64,000 nt of DNA, from the NCBI RefSeq assembly GCF_004341105.1, contig NZ_SLZK01000002.1, positions 676,310 through 740,309 on the forward strand. The letters are read 5' to 3'. How positions within the stretch are numbered: position 1 is the first letter of the stretch; each line of letters begins with the position of its first letter. The notes under the pieces were generated by a model that worked only from the letters and a program-made list of their open reading frames with translations, did not search any database and had not been told where the DNA came from. The translations under genes and the position numbers were made by a program. The DNA is from Rhizobium sp. BK418. GTDB taxonomy: Bacteria; Pseudomonadota; Alphaproteobacteria; Rhizobiales; Rhizobiaceae. This document shows, piece after piece, positions 45,791 to 56,260 of this stretch.

Positions 45791-47290
45791 TCAGGCCGCG
45801 CGGCGAGCGGCAGTGGTACCCTGCCGGCTTTCGGCGCGCGCGCGGAAACGCTGCAGCAGTTCGACGAGGTTTTCGACCTCATCTTTCAGCCTGCGGGTTT
45901 CGGCCGAGGTACGCTCCACCATGCTGGAATTCTGCTGGGTGATCGTATCCATGTTGCGGATCGCGATGCTCACCTCGTTCACGCCCGTCGCCTGATCGCG
46001 GGCAGCGGCGGCGATATCGGCGACGAAGCGATTGATGATATCGATGCGGCTGATCATGTCACTCAGCGCCTCCCCGGTGCTGCTGACGATGTTCACACCT
46101 TCGTTCACCTGCGTCGAGCTTTCCGAAATCAGGTTCTTGATCTCCTTGGCAGCATCGGCCGTGCGCTGAGCGAGCTGGCGGACTTCCTGTGCGACGACGG
46201 CAAAGCCCTTGCCGGCATCACCGGCACGTGCGGCCTCGACACCGGCATTCAGCGCCAGCAGGTTCGTCTGGAAGGCGATCTCGTCGATGACGCCGATGAT
46301 CTTGGCGATCTCGGTGGAAGACTTCTCGATGCCTGCCATGGCGGAAACGGCGCTGGTGACAAGCTCGCCAGAGTTCTTGGCCTTCTCCTGCGTTTCACGA
46401 ACGGCACCGGATGCCTTCTCGGCATTGGCGGCGGTCTGGCTGACGCTGACGGAAAGCTGCTGCAGCGCCGCCGAGCTTTCCTCGACACCAGCTGCCTGCT
46501 GAGCAGTACGCAAGGCGAGATCGTCGCCGGCCTTGGAGATCACATCGGCGCCTTCGAGAATGTGACTGGAGGTCGTACGAACAGAGGTGAAGCCCTCACG
46601 GAGCGCGCTGACAGCCCTGTTGTAGTCTTCGGCCATTCCACGGAAATTGCCCGGCAAGTCGGAAGGAATCGTTGCTTCGAGGTCCCCACGCGACAGAGCT
46701 TCGAGACCACGGCGCAGATGCTCTAACGCTAAGGCCTGATCGGCTTCGGCACGAACCCGCTCATCCTCCAGCAAACGACGCTTTTCGTCGAGCGCATCCA
46801 GATAGACCGAGATCGAATAATCCATGTCGAGCATTGCTGCCTTAATGACTGCCGTCAGCTTTTCGGCAAGCGCCTTTCCCTGTTGGCGGGCAAAGAGAGA
46901 GGGCCATTGCCTTTCCATCAGACCGCGGACGAGATCCGACATGACCAGCGCATAGCCGCCAATATACCAGCGCGGCTCCAGGCCGATACGGGCATGGGTG
47001 CGGCCGACAGCTGTGACGCCGTTCACATAGCTCTGGTCGAAATTGCCGCCTGAAAGATTGCCCCAATGTTCCTGCTGGCGCTTTTTGGCGTGGCCCATAT
47101 GCGCTCTGTCTGAAAAGAAGCCAGAGACAGCCGGCGTTTTAGCAAGCTTGTTGTAAAACTTGTCCAGGGCACCGCCGAGGAGCTCCGAGATCGTCGGGCG
47201 CAGTTCCCGCAGGTTCTTGCGTGCCTCGTCGTCGAGCTCAATGAAGTCAAGGCGCTGCCGGAGGGCATTGTCGGTCTGCTGGGAAGTCAT
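45791..47290 (-). CDS. Soluble globin-coupled chemotaxis sensor (HemAT-type)
   Basis: 499 residues without TM segments. The N-terminal globin-coupled sensor domain (about 10-165) has the proximal heme His99 in [16 protein letters not shown]. This is followed by a coiled HAMP-like linker, then the methyl-accepting signalling hairpin with [20 protein letters not shown]. The basic C-terminus lacks a NWEEF-type tether. Probably senses oxygen or NO in the cytoplasm and feeds the chemotaxis kinase. Confidence 0.92.
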   Translation of the reverse strand: MTSQQTDNALRQRLDFIELDDEARKNLRELRPTISELLGGALDKFYNKLAKTPAVSGFFSDRAHMGHAKKRQQEHWGNLSGGNFDQSYVNGVTAVGRTHARIGLEPRWYIGGYALVMSDLVRGLMERQWPSLFARQQGKALAEKLTAVIKAAMLDMDYSISVYLDALDEKRRLLEDERVRAEADQALALEHLRRGLEALSRGDLEATIPSDLPGNFRGMAEDYNRAVSALREGFTSVRTTSSHILEGADVISKAGDDLALRTAQQAAGVEESSAALQQLSVSVSQTAANAEKASGAVRETQEKAKNSGELVTSAVSAMAGIEKSSTEIAKIIGVIDEIAFQTNLLALNAGVEAARAGDAGKGFAVVAQEVRQLAQRTADAAKEIKNLISESSTQVNEGVNIVSSTGEALSDMISRIDIINRFVADIAAAARDQATGVNEVSIAIRNMDTITQQNSSMVERTSAETRRLKDEVENLVELLQRFRARAESRQGTTAARRAA

Positions 47291-47481
47291 GGGGGATCTC
47301 TATCTGGCGCGAATGCGGAGGGATAACGGCGCCAGATTTGGCGAATATGGTTGAGCAATCGTTAAACGCATCGCTAATTTTTCTTCTGTTACAGCGAAGT
47401 AGCCGAAAGCAGGCGAAAATGCCAACGTGGATTGTTCACGTTTTGATCTGGATATCGCTGGGCATTTTGTTATGGTGCGAT

Positions 47482-48705
47482 ATGACCATGACACCCGACT
47501 CACTCACCATTTCCTTGCCCATGCTGAGCCCTGGCGTGCTTGCGATCGCCGGCGGCGCGCTCGCCGTCATCATTCTCGTGACGATTGTGTTTGCGCTGCG
47601 CAATGCCGGCATTCGTCGCGAGGAAGCAGAAGAGGCCAATCTTCGCGCTATGGAAAGCGAAGCGCGCATGGCCGAGCTTCTGAAGATCCAGGCCGAGATG
47701 CAGGGGCGCATCTCGACGATGGCCGAGGTCTTCGGCTCGAGGCAGGCCGAACTCAATCAGGCAATCAACCTGCGGCTCGACGGCATGTCGCAGCGCATGA
47801 ACTCAACGTTGACCGAGCAAACGAAATCGACGCATGATAACCTGCAAAAGCTGCAGGAGCGTCTGGCTGTCATCGATGCGGCCCAAAGCAATATCCAGAC
47901 GCTCGCCAAGGATGTCGTCGGGCTGCAGGCCATCCTCTCCAACAAGCAGACGCGTGGCGCCTTCGGTCAGTCGCGCATGGAGACTATTGTTGCCGACGGT
48001 CTGCCCATTGGCGCCTATGCCTTCCAGCAGACGCTTTCCAACGGCTCACGTCCGGACTGCACGATCCGGATGCCGAACGGCGCGCCGCCGCTGGTCATCG
48101 ATGCGAAATTTCCGCTCGAAGCCTGGAACGCAATCCGCGATGCCGGTGGGCCTGACGACAGCAAGCTTGCCGCCCAGCAGTTTCGCCGCGACATGGAAGT
48201 GCACATAAAGGACATTTCCGACAAATATCTGATCCAAGGCGAAACGCAGGATACCGCTTTCCTCTTCGTTCCATCGGAATCGATCTTCGCCGAAATCCAT
48301 GAGAATTTCGAAGCGATCGTGCAGAAGGCGCATCGTGCGCGCGTCGTCATCGTCTCGCCTTCGCTGCTGATGCTGTCGATCCAGGTCATCCAAGCCGTGC
48401 TGAAGGATCAGCGCATGCGGGCGCAGGCGCATGTCATCCAGGGCGAAGTCGCGCTTTTGATGGATGACCTCGGCCGGCTGGACGAGCGCGTCCGTAAGCT
48501 GCAGGGACACTTCTCTCAGACGCAGCGCGACGTGGACCAGATTATCACCTCTGCGGACAAGCTCACGAAGCGTGGCGCAAAGATCGAAGCACTGGAATTC
48601 GAGGCGGGTGGCGACGGCAAGCCGGTGCGCGAGAATGAGCCGCCACCAAAATCAGTCGAAAGCCGGACCGGCCTGCTCAAGCTCAGAGTGGTTGACGAGG
48701 AGTAA
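47482..48705 (+). CDS. rmuC: DNA recombination protein RmuC
   Basis: About 407 residues. N-terminal TM (about 18-37), a coiled-coil middle (about 45-150) and the RmuC nuclease-like core with PLVIDAKFPLEAW and LVPSESIFAEI. RmuC limits inversions and processes DNA structures. The start is uncertain: ATG 47482 was chosen because family-like sequence begins there; an open frame reaches TTG 47338 but would add a second hydrophobic segment. Confidence 0.88.
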   Translation: MTMTPDSLTISLPMLSPGVLAIAGGALAVIILVTIVFALRNAGIRREEAEEANLRAMESEARMAELLKIQAEMQGRISTMAEVFGSRQAELNQAINLRLDGMSQRMNSTLTEQTKSTHDNLQKLQERLAVIDAAQSNIQTLAKDVVGLQAILSNKQTRGAFGQSRMETIVADGLPIGAYAFQQTLSNGSRPDCTIRMPNGAPPLVIDAKFPLEAWNAIRDAGGPDDSKLAAQQFRRDMEVHIKDISDKYLIQGETQDTAFLFVPSESIFAEIHENFEAIVQKAHRARVVIVSPSLLMLSIQVIQAVLKDQRMRAQAHVIQGEVALLMDDLGRLDERVRKLQGHFSQTQRDVDQIITSADKLTKRGAKIEALEFEAGGDGKPVRENEPPPKSVESRTGLLKLRVVDEE

Positions 48706-48748
48706 TCGCTTCGGCAGTGTCGCGACCCAAACAAGGGACGGACATTTC

Positions 48749-49648
48749 ATGATCACAGTTTTTGGCTCCATCAACATGGACCTTATCGCCACCACAGAGC
48801 GCCTGCCGAAGCCGGGCGAAACAGTTGCAGGTAACAGCTTTGCGACGGCTGCCGGCGGCAAGGGTGCCAATCAGGCGCTCGCCGCCCGGCGCGCAGGCCG
48901 TTACGTCCATATGGCGGGCGCTGTCGGCAAGGACGCATTTGCCGAGGGTGCGCTTGAACTTCTCGACAGCGCCGGCACCGATCTTTCCCGCGTCAGCCAT
49001 GTCGAGGGGCCGACGGGCACCGCTCTCATTCTCGTCGGTGGCGATGGTGAGAACATGATCGCCGTCATCCCCGGCGCGAATGGCAAGGTCAGCGGTGACG
49101 ATGCCGAGGCTACCGTCGGCGCCATGAATGAGGGCGATATCCTCATGCTGCAGCTCGAGATCCCGGTTGAAGCGGTCGAGCGCGCACTTGCCGTCTCTCG
49201 CGCCAAGGGTATCACCAGCATTCTCAATCTCGCTCCGCTCATCCCGGATGCGCCGCGTCTGGGGCGGCTGGCCGATATCGTCATTGCCAATGAGACCGAG
49301 TTCGAGCGTCTGGCTGGACAGGAGAATATGAGTGCCAGCGATCGTGAAGCGGCGTTGAAGCGGCTGCATGCGGAGACCGGCCAGACCCTGATCGTCACAC
49401 TCGGGGGGGATGGTGTCATCGCGATCCGGGACAGTCAGATTTCCCGTGCTCAGGGCCTCGTCATCGAACCAGTCGATACAGTCGGCGCGGGCGATACGTT
49501 CTGCGGCTATTTCACCGCAAGCCTCGACGAGGGTCTGGATTTCAATTCGGCCCTGCGTCGCGCAGCAGTCGCCGGCTCGCTTGCCTGCCTGAAACCGGGC
49601 GCGCAGCCGTCGATCCCGCTCGCAGCCGAAGTCGCAGACAGAATATAA
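48749..49648 (+). CDS. rbsK: Ribokinase (PfkB family)
   Basis: 299 residues. Phosphorylates ribose to ribose-5-phosphate. N-terminal FGSINMDLIA with AGGKGANQALAARR, late PfkB signature DTVGAGDTFCGYF with the catalytic Asp. AAGGGACGG upstream sets ATG 48749. Single gene, 43 bases after rmuC, no ribose transporter next to it. Confidence 0.92.
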   Translation: MITVFGSINMDLIATTERLPKPGETVAGNSFATAAGGKGANQALAARRAGRYVHMAGAVGKDAFAEGALELLDSAGTDLSRVSHVEGPTGTALILVGGDGENMIAVIPGANGKVSGDDAEATVGAMNEGDILMLQLEIPVEAVERALAVSRAKGITSILNLAPLIPDAPRLGRLADIVIANETEFERLAGQENMSASDREAALKRLHAETGQTLIVTLGGDGVIAIRDSQISRAQGLVIEPVDTVGAGDTFCGYFTASLDEGLDFNSALRRAAVAGSLACLKPGAQPSIPLAAEVADRI

Positions 49649-49677
49649 TCCATTCCAGCTGCGAACATTCGAAGAAA

Positions 49678-49702
49678 CACCACCCCCAGTTTTAGGGTGG
49701 TG
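49678..49702 (+). terminator. Terminator of rbsK
   Basis: CACCACCC (49678-49685) pairs perfectly with GGGTGGTG (49695-49702), 9-base loop, then TCCGGTTTT. It lies 29 bases after the rbsK stop. Confidence 0.7.
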
Positions 49703-49888
49703 GTCCGGTTTTGCTGTCAAAGCCCGGCAAATTTCATTCAAATTTAAGAGGTTTCTGACGATCCTTCTCAAGATCGCACCTCGTGCCTCTTCGAGGCGGT
49801 TCAACCCTATAGCTGCTCCATGACGGAGCGTGCCTTATCCGCTGTGCCGAAGAATGGCCGTTCGGCGCGTCCTTGCCCCGAGGAACAC

Positions 49889-52228
49889 ATGTTCGTTTTC
49901 AGAATGAAATCGCTTGCGGCGAAGCTCATTGTCATCACCGGTGCCGCCATCGCGCTGGTGCTCGTCGTTTCGAACCTTTTCCTGATCGATCAGACCCGTA
50001 ACCGCGTCCAGACGCTCACGCTGGATCAGGCCAACTCGGAAGCCAAGTCGATCGCCAATGAGATCGCCGCCAATGTCGGCGAGCTTGCGAGCGCTGCCCG
50101 CACCATGTCGGGGGTCGTCGGACGCGGACATGAAGGCAAGATCCTCGACCGCAAGGGTATCATCAGCATTCTGAAAGCCAACCTCGAACAGAACGCCTTT
50201 GCCTTCGGCAGCTGGTTCTGCGAACAGCTTGGCGCTTTCGACGGCAAGACCACCGAGATCGCCAACAACAATGACGAGGGTACCAACAAGGCTGGCGCCT
50301 TCACGCCCTATTGGTCGAAGACCAAGACCGGCGATATCCAGTTTTCGACCTTCGACAATGACTATACTGCAGAATGGTGGAAGCTTGCCGCCGATAGCGG
50401 CAAAGGTGCTATCACGGCTCCTTATCTTGCCGAAGGTACGGACGTTCCGACGCTCTTGACCTCGATCGCCTATCCGGTCATGTCGGGCGGCAAGATGATC
50501 GGCGTGGAAGGTGTCGATATCTCGCTCAAATCACTGACCGACAAGGTTCAGGCACTGCGTCCTTTCGGCTCCGGCCGGGTGACGCTGATCGCCCAGAACG
50601 GCAACTGGATCGTCGCGCCGGTCCCGGACCTGATGTCGAAGCCTTATGGCGACAACCCGGGTGCTGCCGATGTGAAGGCTGCGCTTTCCTCCAAGCAGAT
50701 CGGCCTCGTCAAGAACCTGAGCTTCGACGGTCTCGATCCCTTCGATCGCGTTATCTATCCCTTCTCGGTTCCCGGCCTGAACGCCACATGGGTCGTTCTG
50801 GTCGACGTTCCGCACACGGCAATGAATGCGCCGGTTCAGGACCAGACCTTCATGATGATCATCAACGGGATCATCGTACTCGGTGCTGTGCTGCTTGCCC
50901 TCTACTTCGCCGTCCGCACGCTGGTTCAGCGTCCGCTCGGCGGCCTCGTCACCAGCGTTAAGGCGCTCAGCGACGGCAGATATGATGAGGCGGTCGACGG
51001 TCAGAACCGTGCCGACGAAATCGGCTCAGTCGCCAAGGCTCTCGAAGGTTTCCGTTTTGCGCTCGCCGATACGCAGCGCCTCGAGGCCGAGGCCGACAGC
51101 CAGCGCCTTGCCGCCGAAGCCGAACGCGGTCGCTCGGAATTGGAACGCCAGCAATCAGTCAACCTGCAGCGTCACATCGTCTCGATCGTCGGCGCAGGCC
51201 TTTCGGAACTGTCGCAGGGCAATCTCGGTCATCGCATCACCGAGGATTTCCCTGGCGAATACGGCAAGTTGAAGCAGGACTTCAACGCCGCTCTGGCAAG
51301 CCTCGAAGAAACCATCAACACGATGAACCTCAGCGTCGTCAATATCGGCTCAGGCACCGGCGAAATCAGCAACAGCGCCTCCGATCTTGCCAAGCGTACC
51401 GAGCAGCAGGCGGCAAGCCTGGAGGAAACCGCAGCGGCCCTGAACGAGCTCACGGCCCAGGTCAATTCCAGCGCCGAGAACGCCCGTACGGCGGCCGACA
51501 ATGTCAACCTCGCCTGCGAGGATGCAGAGAAGTCCGGCGAAGTGGTGCAAAAGGCAATTGCCTCCATGCACGGCATCGAGCAATCTTCGACGGAAGTCTC
51601 GCGCATCATCGGCGTCATCGACGAGATCGCCTTCCAGACCAATCTTCTCGCTCTGAACGCCGGTGTCGAAGCAGCACGCGCCGGCGAAGCCGGCAAGGGC
51701 TTTGCGGTTGTCGCACAGGAAGTCCGGGAACTCGCCCAGCGCTCGGCAAACGCTGCCAAGGAGATCAAGACACTCATCAATACCTCGGCCGTTCAGGTCA
51801 AGGAAGGCGTCGATCTCGTCGGACGCGCCGGAGACACGCTGCACAAGATCGCCGAACAGGTGATGGGCATCAACGGCCTCATCCGCCAGATTTCGGCCTC
51901 GGCCAGCGAACAGGCCATCGGCCTGAAGGAAATAAACCAGGCCATGAACCAGATGGACCAGGTCACCCAGCAGAACGCCGCGATGGTGGAAGAAACCACC
52001 GCGGCCAGCGTGACGCTGAACGACGAAGCTCAGACGCTGAAGGCACTGGTCGCCCGCTTCCGTATCTCCAGTCAGGGAAATGCCGCGGCACTGCGTTCCA
52101 CAGCGCAGCAGATGCGCACACCGGCCTCTGCACCGGCACCACGTGCTCCGGCCCCGGCACCGCGCCGGGTCGCTGCACAGTCTTACGGCTCGGCCGCCGT
52201 TGCTCAGGACAATTGGGAAGAGTTCTGA
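49889..52228 (+). CDS. Methyl-accepting chemotaxis protein with dCACHE-type sensor
   Basis: 779 residues. TM1 at about 12-35, a large periplasmic double-CACHE-like domain (about 40-300; YWSKTKTGDIQFSTF, TAPYLAEGTDVPTLLTSIAYP), TM2 near 310-332, HAMP, then the signalling hairpin with [20 protein letters not shown] and a Pro/Ala-rich linker ending in DNWEEF, the CheR/CheB tether. GAGGA sets ATG 49889. It resembles the receptor at 27.2-29.2 kb in its tip and tail. Ligand probably a small organic acid or amino acid; unknown. Confidence 0.93.
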   Translation: MFVFRMKSLAAKLIVITGAAIALVLVVSNLFLIDQTRNRVQTLTLDQANSEAKSIANEIAANVGELASAARTMSGVVGRGHEGKILDRKGIISILKANLEQNAFAFGSWFCEQLGAFDGKTTEIANNNDEGTNKAGAFTPYWSKTKTGDIQFSTFDNDYTAEWWKLAADSGKGAITAPYLAEGTDVPTLLTSIAYPVMSGGKMIGVEGVDISLKSLTDKVQALRPFGSGRVTLIAQNGNWIVAPVPDLMSKPYGDNPGAADVKAALSSKQIGLVKNLSFDGLDPFDRVIYPFSVPGLNATWVVLVDVPHTAMNAPVQDQTFMMIINGIIVLGAVLLALYFAVRTLVQRPLGGLVTSVKALSDGRYDEAVDGQNRADEIGSVAKALEGFRFALADTQRLEAEADSQRLAAEAERGRSELERQQSVNLQRHIVSIVGAGLSELSQGNLGHRITEDFPGEYGKLKQDFNAALASLEETINTMNLSVVNIGSGTGEISNSASDLAKRTEQQAASLEETAAALNELTAQVNSSAENARTAADNVNLACEDAEKSGEVVQKAIASMHGIEQSSTEVSRIIGVIDEIAFQTNLLALNAGVEAARAGEAGKGFAVVAQEVRELAQRSANAAKEIKTLINTSAVQVKEGVDLVGRAGDTLHKIAEQVMGINGLIRQISASASEQAIGLKEINQAMNQMDQVTQQNAAMVEETTAASVTLNDEAQTLKALVARFRISSQGNAAALRSTAQQMRTPASAPAPRAPAPAPRRVAAQSYGSAAVAQDNWEEF

Positions 52229-52249
52229 TTGCTGATTATCTGACAAGAA

Positions 52250-52279
52250 AAAGGCGCTCGATCACTCGGGCGCCTTTTG
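52250..52279. terminator. Bidirectional terminator between chemoreceptor and ptsN
   Basis: AAAAGGCGC (52250-52258) pairs with GCGCCTTTT (52271-52279), 12-base loop, with T-runs in both orientations. Convergent genes end on both sides. Confidence 0.85.
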
Positions 52280-52302
52280 CGTTTCGGCTAAATCTCCAGC
52301 GA

Positions 52303-52767
52303 TCAGGCGGCGTTCGACGTCTGCTCCTCATTCAGGAAGGCATAAATCGCCGACGCGGAGTCGGTCGCACGCAGCTTGGCAACCAGATCGTGGTCGCGGA
52401 GCACGCGAGCGATGCGTGAAAGCGCCTTCAGGTGATCGGCACCTGCACCTTCCGGCGCCAGAAGCAGGAACACCAGATCGACTGGCTGGTCATCCAGCGC
52501 TTCGAAATCGACCGGCTGTTCCAGCCGGGCAAAGATGCCGACGATAGAGTGGATGTTGGTGAGCTTGCCGTGAGGAATGGCGATACCGTTGCCGACGCCG
52601 GTCGAGCCCAGACGTTCGCGCTGCAGGATCACATCGAAGATTTCCCGCTCGGAAAGCCCCGTAATCTTGGAGGCTTTTGCTGCCAATTCCTGAAGCAACT
52701 GTTTCTTGGAATTTACCCTGAGGGCGGGAATGATCGCATCCTGGTGCAGCAAATCTGCCAATGCCAT
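52303..52767 (-). CDS. ptsN: Nitrogen-regulatory PTS enzyme IIA
   Basis: 154 residues. EIIA-Ntr of the regulatory phosphotransferase chain, phosphorylated at His66 in GIAIPHGK. It links nitrogen/carbon state to potassium transport and stress responses. Downstream of rpoN and hpf in the usual order. Confidence 0.96.
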   Translation of the reverse strand: MALADLLHQDAIIPALRVNSKKQLLQELAAKASKITGLSEREIFDVILQRERLGSTGVGNGIAIPHGKLTNIHSIVGIFARLEQPVDFEALDDQPVDLVFLLLAPEGAGADHLKALSRIARVLRDHDLVAKLRATDSASAIYAFLNEEQTSNAA

Positions 52768-52839
52768 TTCTTTTTCCTTCTGTCGCCGAAACCAAGCGTC
52801 CGAGGGAACGGCGTCTTGCGCTGTTCCCCCGTCCTGGTC

Positions 52840-53421
52840 TCAGCCTTTGATATTGGCCGAATCGATCCAGCCAATATTTCCGTCGTGACGACGGTAAACG
52901 ATGTTGAGCTGCTCCTTGCCGGGGCTGCGGAACAGGAGAAGCGGCTCGTCGGTCATGTCGAGCGCCATAACGGCGGTTGCGACGGACATCGTCTTGAGCT
53001 GCTTCGTGCTTTCAGCGACGATTGCCGGAGCAAAATCGTCCGGGACTTCGTCTTCGTGATCGGGAACCGCGTCCATGACGGTGTAGGCCACTTCTGCGAA
53101 GCCATTACCGTTCAGATGGTTTCCGGCATGGTGATCCTTGAGCTTCCGCTTGTAGCGGCGCAGGCGCTTCTCGATACGCTCGGATGCCGCATCAAAGGCA
53201 AGCTGCGGGTCCATGGCTTCGCCTGCCGCATGCAGCACGACGCCGCTATCGAGATGAAGCTTGCAATCAGCGGAAAAACGAGAGCTCGATTTTTCCACGA
53301 TCACCTGACCGGAATACCCCCCGTCGAAGTATTTCGTGACGGCTACACCAATTTGGTCCTCGATCTTTTGACGGAACGAGTCACCAATTTCCATATGTTT
53401 ACCGGATACACGCACACTCAT
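52840..53421 (-). CDS. hpf: Long ribosome hibernation promoting factor
   Basis: 193 residues, long form: an N-terminal S30AE domain (about 1-105) and a C-terminal dimerisation domain (about 135-190; LLLFRSPGKEQLNIVYRRHDGNIGW). It makes 100S ribosome dimers in stationary phase. Formerly called sigma-54 modulation protein because of its place behind rpoN. GAAGGGAA precedes the start. Confidence 0.95.
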   Translation of the reverse strand: MSVRVSGKHMEIGDSFRQKIEDQIGVAVTKYFDGGYSGQVIVEKSSSRFSADCKLHLDSGVVLHAAGEAMDPQLAFDAASERIEKRLRRYKRKLKDHHAGNHLNGNGFAEVAYTVMDAVPDHEDEVPDDFAPAIVAESTKQLKTMSVATAVMALDMTDEPLLLFRSPGKEQLNIVYRRHDGNIGWIDSANIKG

Positions 53422-53739
53422 GGAGTTTCCCTTCTTATGTAGTTTGCGAGTATCAGTTTACGCCAAGCCTCAAACTCATCCAAGCACTTCGCGCAATCTC
53501 AAGCAAGATGAGCTCAAGTCTGCGTGTCCCTGGCGCCCTGAGGATGATGGGGATAATGTCCGGATGCCGTTCTGCTCCGATTGCGGCGGGCTTCTAGCGA
53601 CAGGCTCCCGGAAAGTCAAGAGCCCGGCAAAGCGAGGCCCAGTCCACGCGGAAAGCGTGCAGCGAAAATCCCAGGGAATGGGGCGTCTCTGCGGTCAACA
53701 GTTCGCAGCGGCGAACATTGGCTCTCCCCTAAGTTGCGG
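53422..53739. other. 318-base intergenic region between rpoN and hpf
   Basis: No gene with a ribosome site and no strong hairpin. It should hold the hpf promoter; I do not see a convincing sigma-54 or sigma-70 site. An open frame over this region on the plus strand is a composition artefact. Confidence 0.6.
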
Positions 53740-55284
53740 CTAGAAACTGGCCACCTTGGCCAACGCGCGCTTTTCCCTGCGGCGTTGGACGGAAGAGGCG
53801 ATGTTCATAGCCTCGCGATATTTGGCAACCGTACGGCGGGCGAGATCGATGCCACCGCTCTTGAGCATATCGACGATGTCGTCGTCGGAAAGCACCGCAT
53901 CGGGGCTTTCCTGCATGATCAGCGTGCGAATCTTGTGGCGAACCGCTTCAGCCGAATGGCTGTCACCACCCTCAACGGCGCCGATCGAAACCGTGAAGAA
54001 ATATTTGAGCTCGAAGAGGCCACGCGGCGTCAGCATGTATTTGTTTGAGGTTACGCGGCTGACGGTCGATTCATGCATCTTGATCGCCTCGGCCACTGTC
54101 TTCAGGTTTAGCGGCCGCAGATGATCGACGCCGTGCAACAGGAAGGCATCCTGCTGACGCACGATTTCGCTCGCCACCTTCATGATGGTCTTGGCGCGCT
54201 GGTCGAGGCTGCGCGTGAGCCAGTTGGCGCTTTGCAGACATTCGGAGAGGAAGGCATAATCCTCACCGTTCTTCGCCACGCGTGAAAAATAGGACTGGTT
54301 GATGAGGACCCGCGGCAGCGTATCCGGATTGAGCTCCACCAGCCAGGCGCCATCCGAGGAGGGGCGAACCACGACGTCGGGCATTATCGCCTCGGAAACG
54401 CCAGCCTCGAAACCGCTGCCGGGCTTGGGATTGAGCTGACGGATTTCCGAGAGCATGTCGAGTAGGTCTTCCTCATCGACGCCACAGAGGCGTTTCAGGG
54501 TAACGAAGTCGCGCCTTGCCAAGAGCTCGAGATTTTCGACGAGCGCTTGCATAGCAGGATCGTAGCGATCCTTCTGACGAAGCTGAATCGCCAGGCATTC
54601 GGCGAGATTGCGGGCGAAGACACCAGGCGGATCAAGCGTCTGCAACGCGGCCAGCACACGCTCGATATCTTCGGCATCCGTCCCGAGACGTTCGCCCGCT
54701 TCCGCCATATCCGCCTGCAGATAGCCGGCATCGTCGAGCTGATCGACGAGATTTTGGGCGATCAGGCGATCGGCCATATCCGGCAATATGAAGGGGATCT
54801 GCTGAGCAAGGTGGTCTCGCAAAGAGACCTGACCGGCGACGAAATCATCGAGATCGTAATTGTCCGTGCCGTCGGTGCTGCCCGGCATCGACTTCCACTG
54901 GCTGACAAGTTCCGGCGCATCAAGCCGCTGTGGCGCGCCGTCATCCGGGAAGACATTGGTATAATTGGCGTCGAGTTCGTCGCTCAGCCGGCTCGAGCTG
55001 CCATTGTCGTACCAGTCGCCAGACAGGGTTTCGCCACGGTTCTCATACTCGCCATCGCCCGCATCATCCGCCTGCTGGGGATATGGTTCGTCCGCAGCCT
55101 CGCGTTCACCGGACTCCCCCTCGCTCGACGGAAATTCCAAAAGCGGGTTCTTCTCCACTTCCTGGGCGATGAACTGGGTGAGTTCCACATACGTCATCTG
55201 CAGCAACTGGATGGATTGCATCAGTTGCGGTGTCATCACCAGGGACTGGTTCTGTCTCAGAAAAAGATTAGCAGACAGGGCCAT
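53740..55284 (-). CDS. rpoN: RNA polymerase sigma-54 factor
   Basis: 514 residues. Region I begins LFLRQNQSLVMTPQLMQSI with Gln-rich activator-responsive sequence. An acidic region II is followed by the core-binding domain and an HTH, and the RpoN box ARRTVAKYREA (482-492) contacts the -24 element. It directs nitrogen fixation and other enhancer-dependent genes. The C-terminal tail of 22 residues after the box is basic. Located behind lptB. Confidence 0.97.
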   Translation of the reverse strand: MALSANLFLRQNQSLVMTPQLMQSIQLLQMTYVELTQFIAQEVEKNPLLEFPSSEGESGEREAADEPYPQQADDAGDGEYENRGETLSGDWYDNGSSSRLSDELDANYTNVFPDDGAPQRLDAPELVSQWKSMPGSTDGTDNYDLDDFVAGQVSLRDHLAQQIPFILPDMADRLIAQNLVDQLDDAGYLQADMAEAGERLGTDAEDIERVLAALQTLDPPGVFARNLAECLAIQLRQKDRYDPAMQALVENLELLARRDFVTLKRLCGVDEEDLLDMLSEIRQLNPKPGSGFEAGVSEAIMPDVVVRPSSDGAWLVELNPDTLPRVLINQSYFSRVAKNGEDYAFLSECLQSANWLTRSLDQRAKTIMKVASEIVRQQDAFLLHGVDHLRPLNLKTVAEAIKMHESTVSRVTSNKYMLTPRGLFELKYFFTVSIGAVEGGDSHSAEAVRHKIRTLIMQESPDAVLSDDDIVDMLKSGGIDLARRTVAKYREAMNIASSVQRRREKRALAKVASF

Positions 55285-55440
55285 GGCGGACGCGAAACTC
55301 CCTCGACTCCTCCAGGAAACCGTGTCCGGCTAGGGCTTCGGGCCACGGAAATCCGAGTTGGCCCAAAAATTGCTTTTTTATCCTATTTGGTCAAGCGGAA
55401 CCTATGACGCGACTGTAATTTCCTACCGCCCAGGACTGGT

Positions 55441-56244
55441 TTAGAGACTGAAATTGTCGCCCAGATAAAGCCGCCGCACTTCCGGATTGTTGACGATGTC
55501 GTTCGCACGCCCATGTGTCAGCACCTCGCCGGCATGGATGATATAGGCCCGGTCGATCAATCCAAGCGTCTCACGCACATTGTGGTCGGTCACCAAGACA
55601 CCGATGCCGCGGGCCGTCAAATGGTGCACGAGGTTCTGAATATCCGCGACCGAAATCGGGTCGACGCCGGCAAAGGGCTCGTCGAGCAGCATGAAGGTCG
55701 GGTCGGTTGCAAGCGCACGGGCAATTTCGAGGCGACGCCGCTCGCCACCGGAGAGAGCCACGGCCGCACTCTTGCGCAGCTTCGAGATATGAAACTCCTC
55801 AAGCAATTCGTCGAGCTTGCGTTCCCGCGTCGCCTTGTCGTTTTCATGAACCTCGAGGACGGCGCGGATATTCTCCTCAACCGTCAATCCGCGAAAGATC
55901 GAGGCTTCCTGCGGCAGGTAGCCGACGCCAAGGCGCGAACGACGGTACATCGGCATCGTCGTCACGTCATTGCCGTCGATCTCTATGGTTCCCTCGTCGA
56001 CAGGCACGAGGCCGGTAATCATGTAGAAGCAGGTGGTTTTACCGGCACCGTTCGGCCCCAGTAGACCGACTGCCTCACCGCGTCGCACTACGAGTGAAAC
56101 GCCATTGACGACACGCCGGGTCGCGTAGGTCTTGGTCAGACCACGCGCGATCAGCGTGCCTTGATAACGGGCCCTGTCGACAGGAGCCGCGGCGACTTCC
56201 GGCGCGGCTCTGCCAGACTTGGTGGATAAGGAGAATAACTTCAC
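55441..56244 (-). CDS. lptB: LPS export ABC transporter ATP-binding protein
   Basis: About 267 residues. Walker A GPNGAGKTTC, signature LSGGERRRLEIARAL, Walker B TFMLLDEPFAGVD, H-loop VLVTDHNVRE. It powers LPS extraction from the inner membrane with LptFG. The start is not certain: GTG 56244 lies 16 bases after lptA; a longer frame overlaps lptA. Confidence 0.94.
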   Translation of the reverse strand: MKLFSLSTKSGRAAPEVAAAPVDRARYQGTLIARGLTKTYATRRVVNGVSLVVRRGEAVGLLGPNGAGKTTCFYMITGLVPVDEGTIEIDGNDVTTMPMYRRSRLGVGYLPQEASIFRGLTVEENIRAVLEVHENDKATRERKLDELLEEFHISKLRKSAAVALSGGERRRLEIARALATDPTFMLLDEPFAGVDPISVADIQNLVHHLTARGIGVLVTDHNVRETLGLIDRAYIIHAGEVLTHGRANDIVNNPEVRRLYLGDNFSL

Positions 56245-56260
56245 GTGAAAGGCCGACTTC

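Noticed and set aside
53420..53743. 107-codon open frame between rpoN and hpf
   Set aside because: No ribosome site, start overlaps the hpf start on the other strand, no motif or signal peptide.
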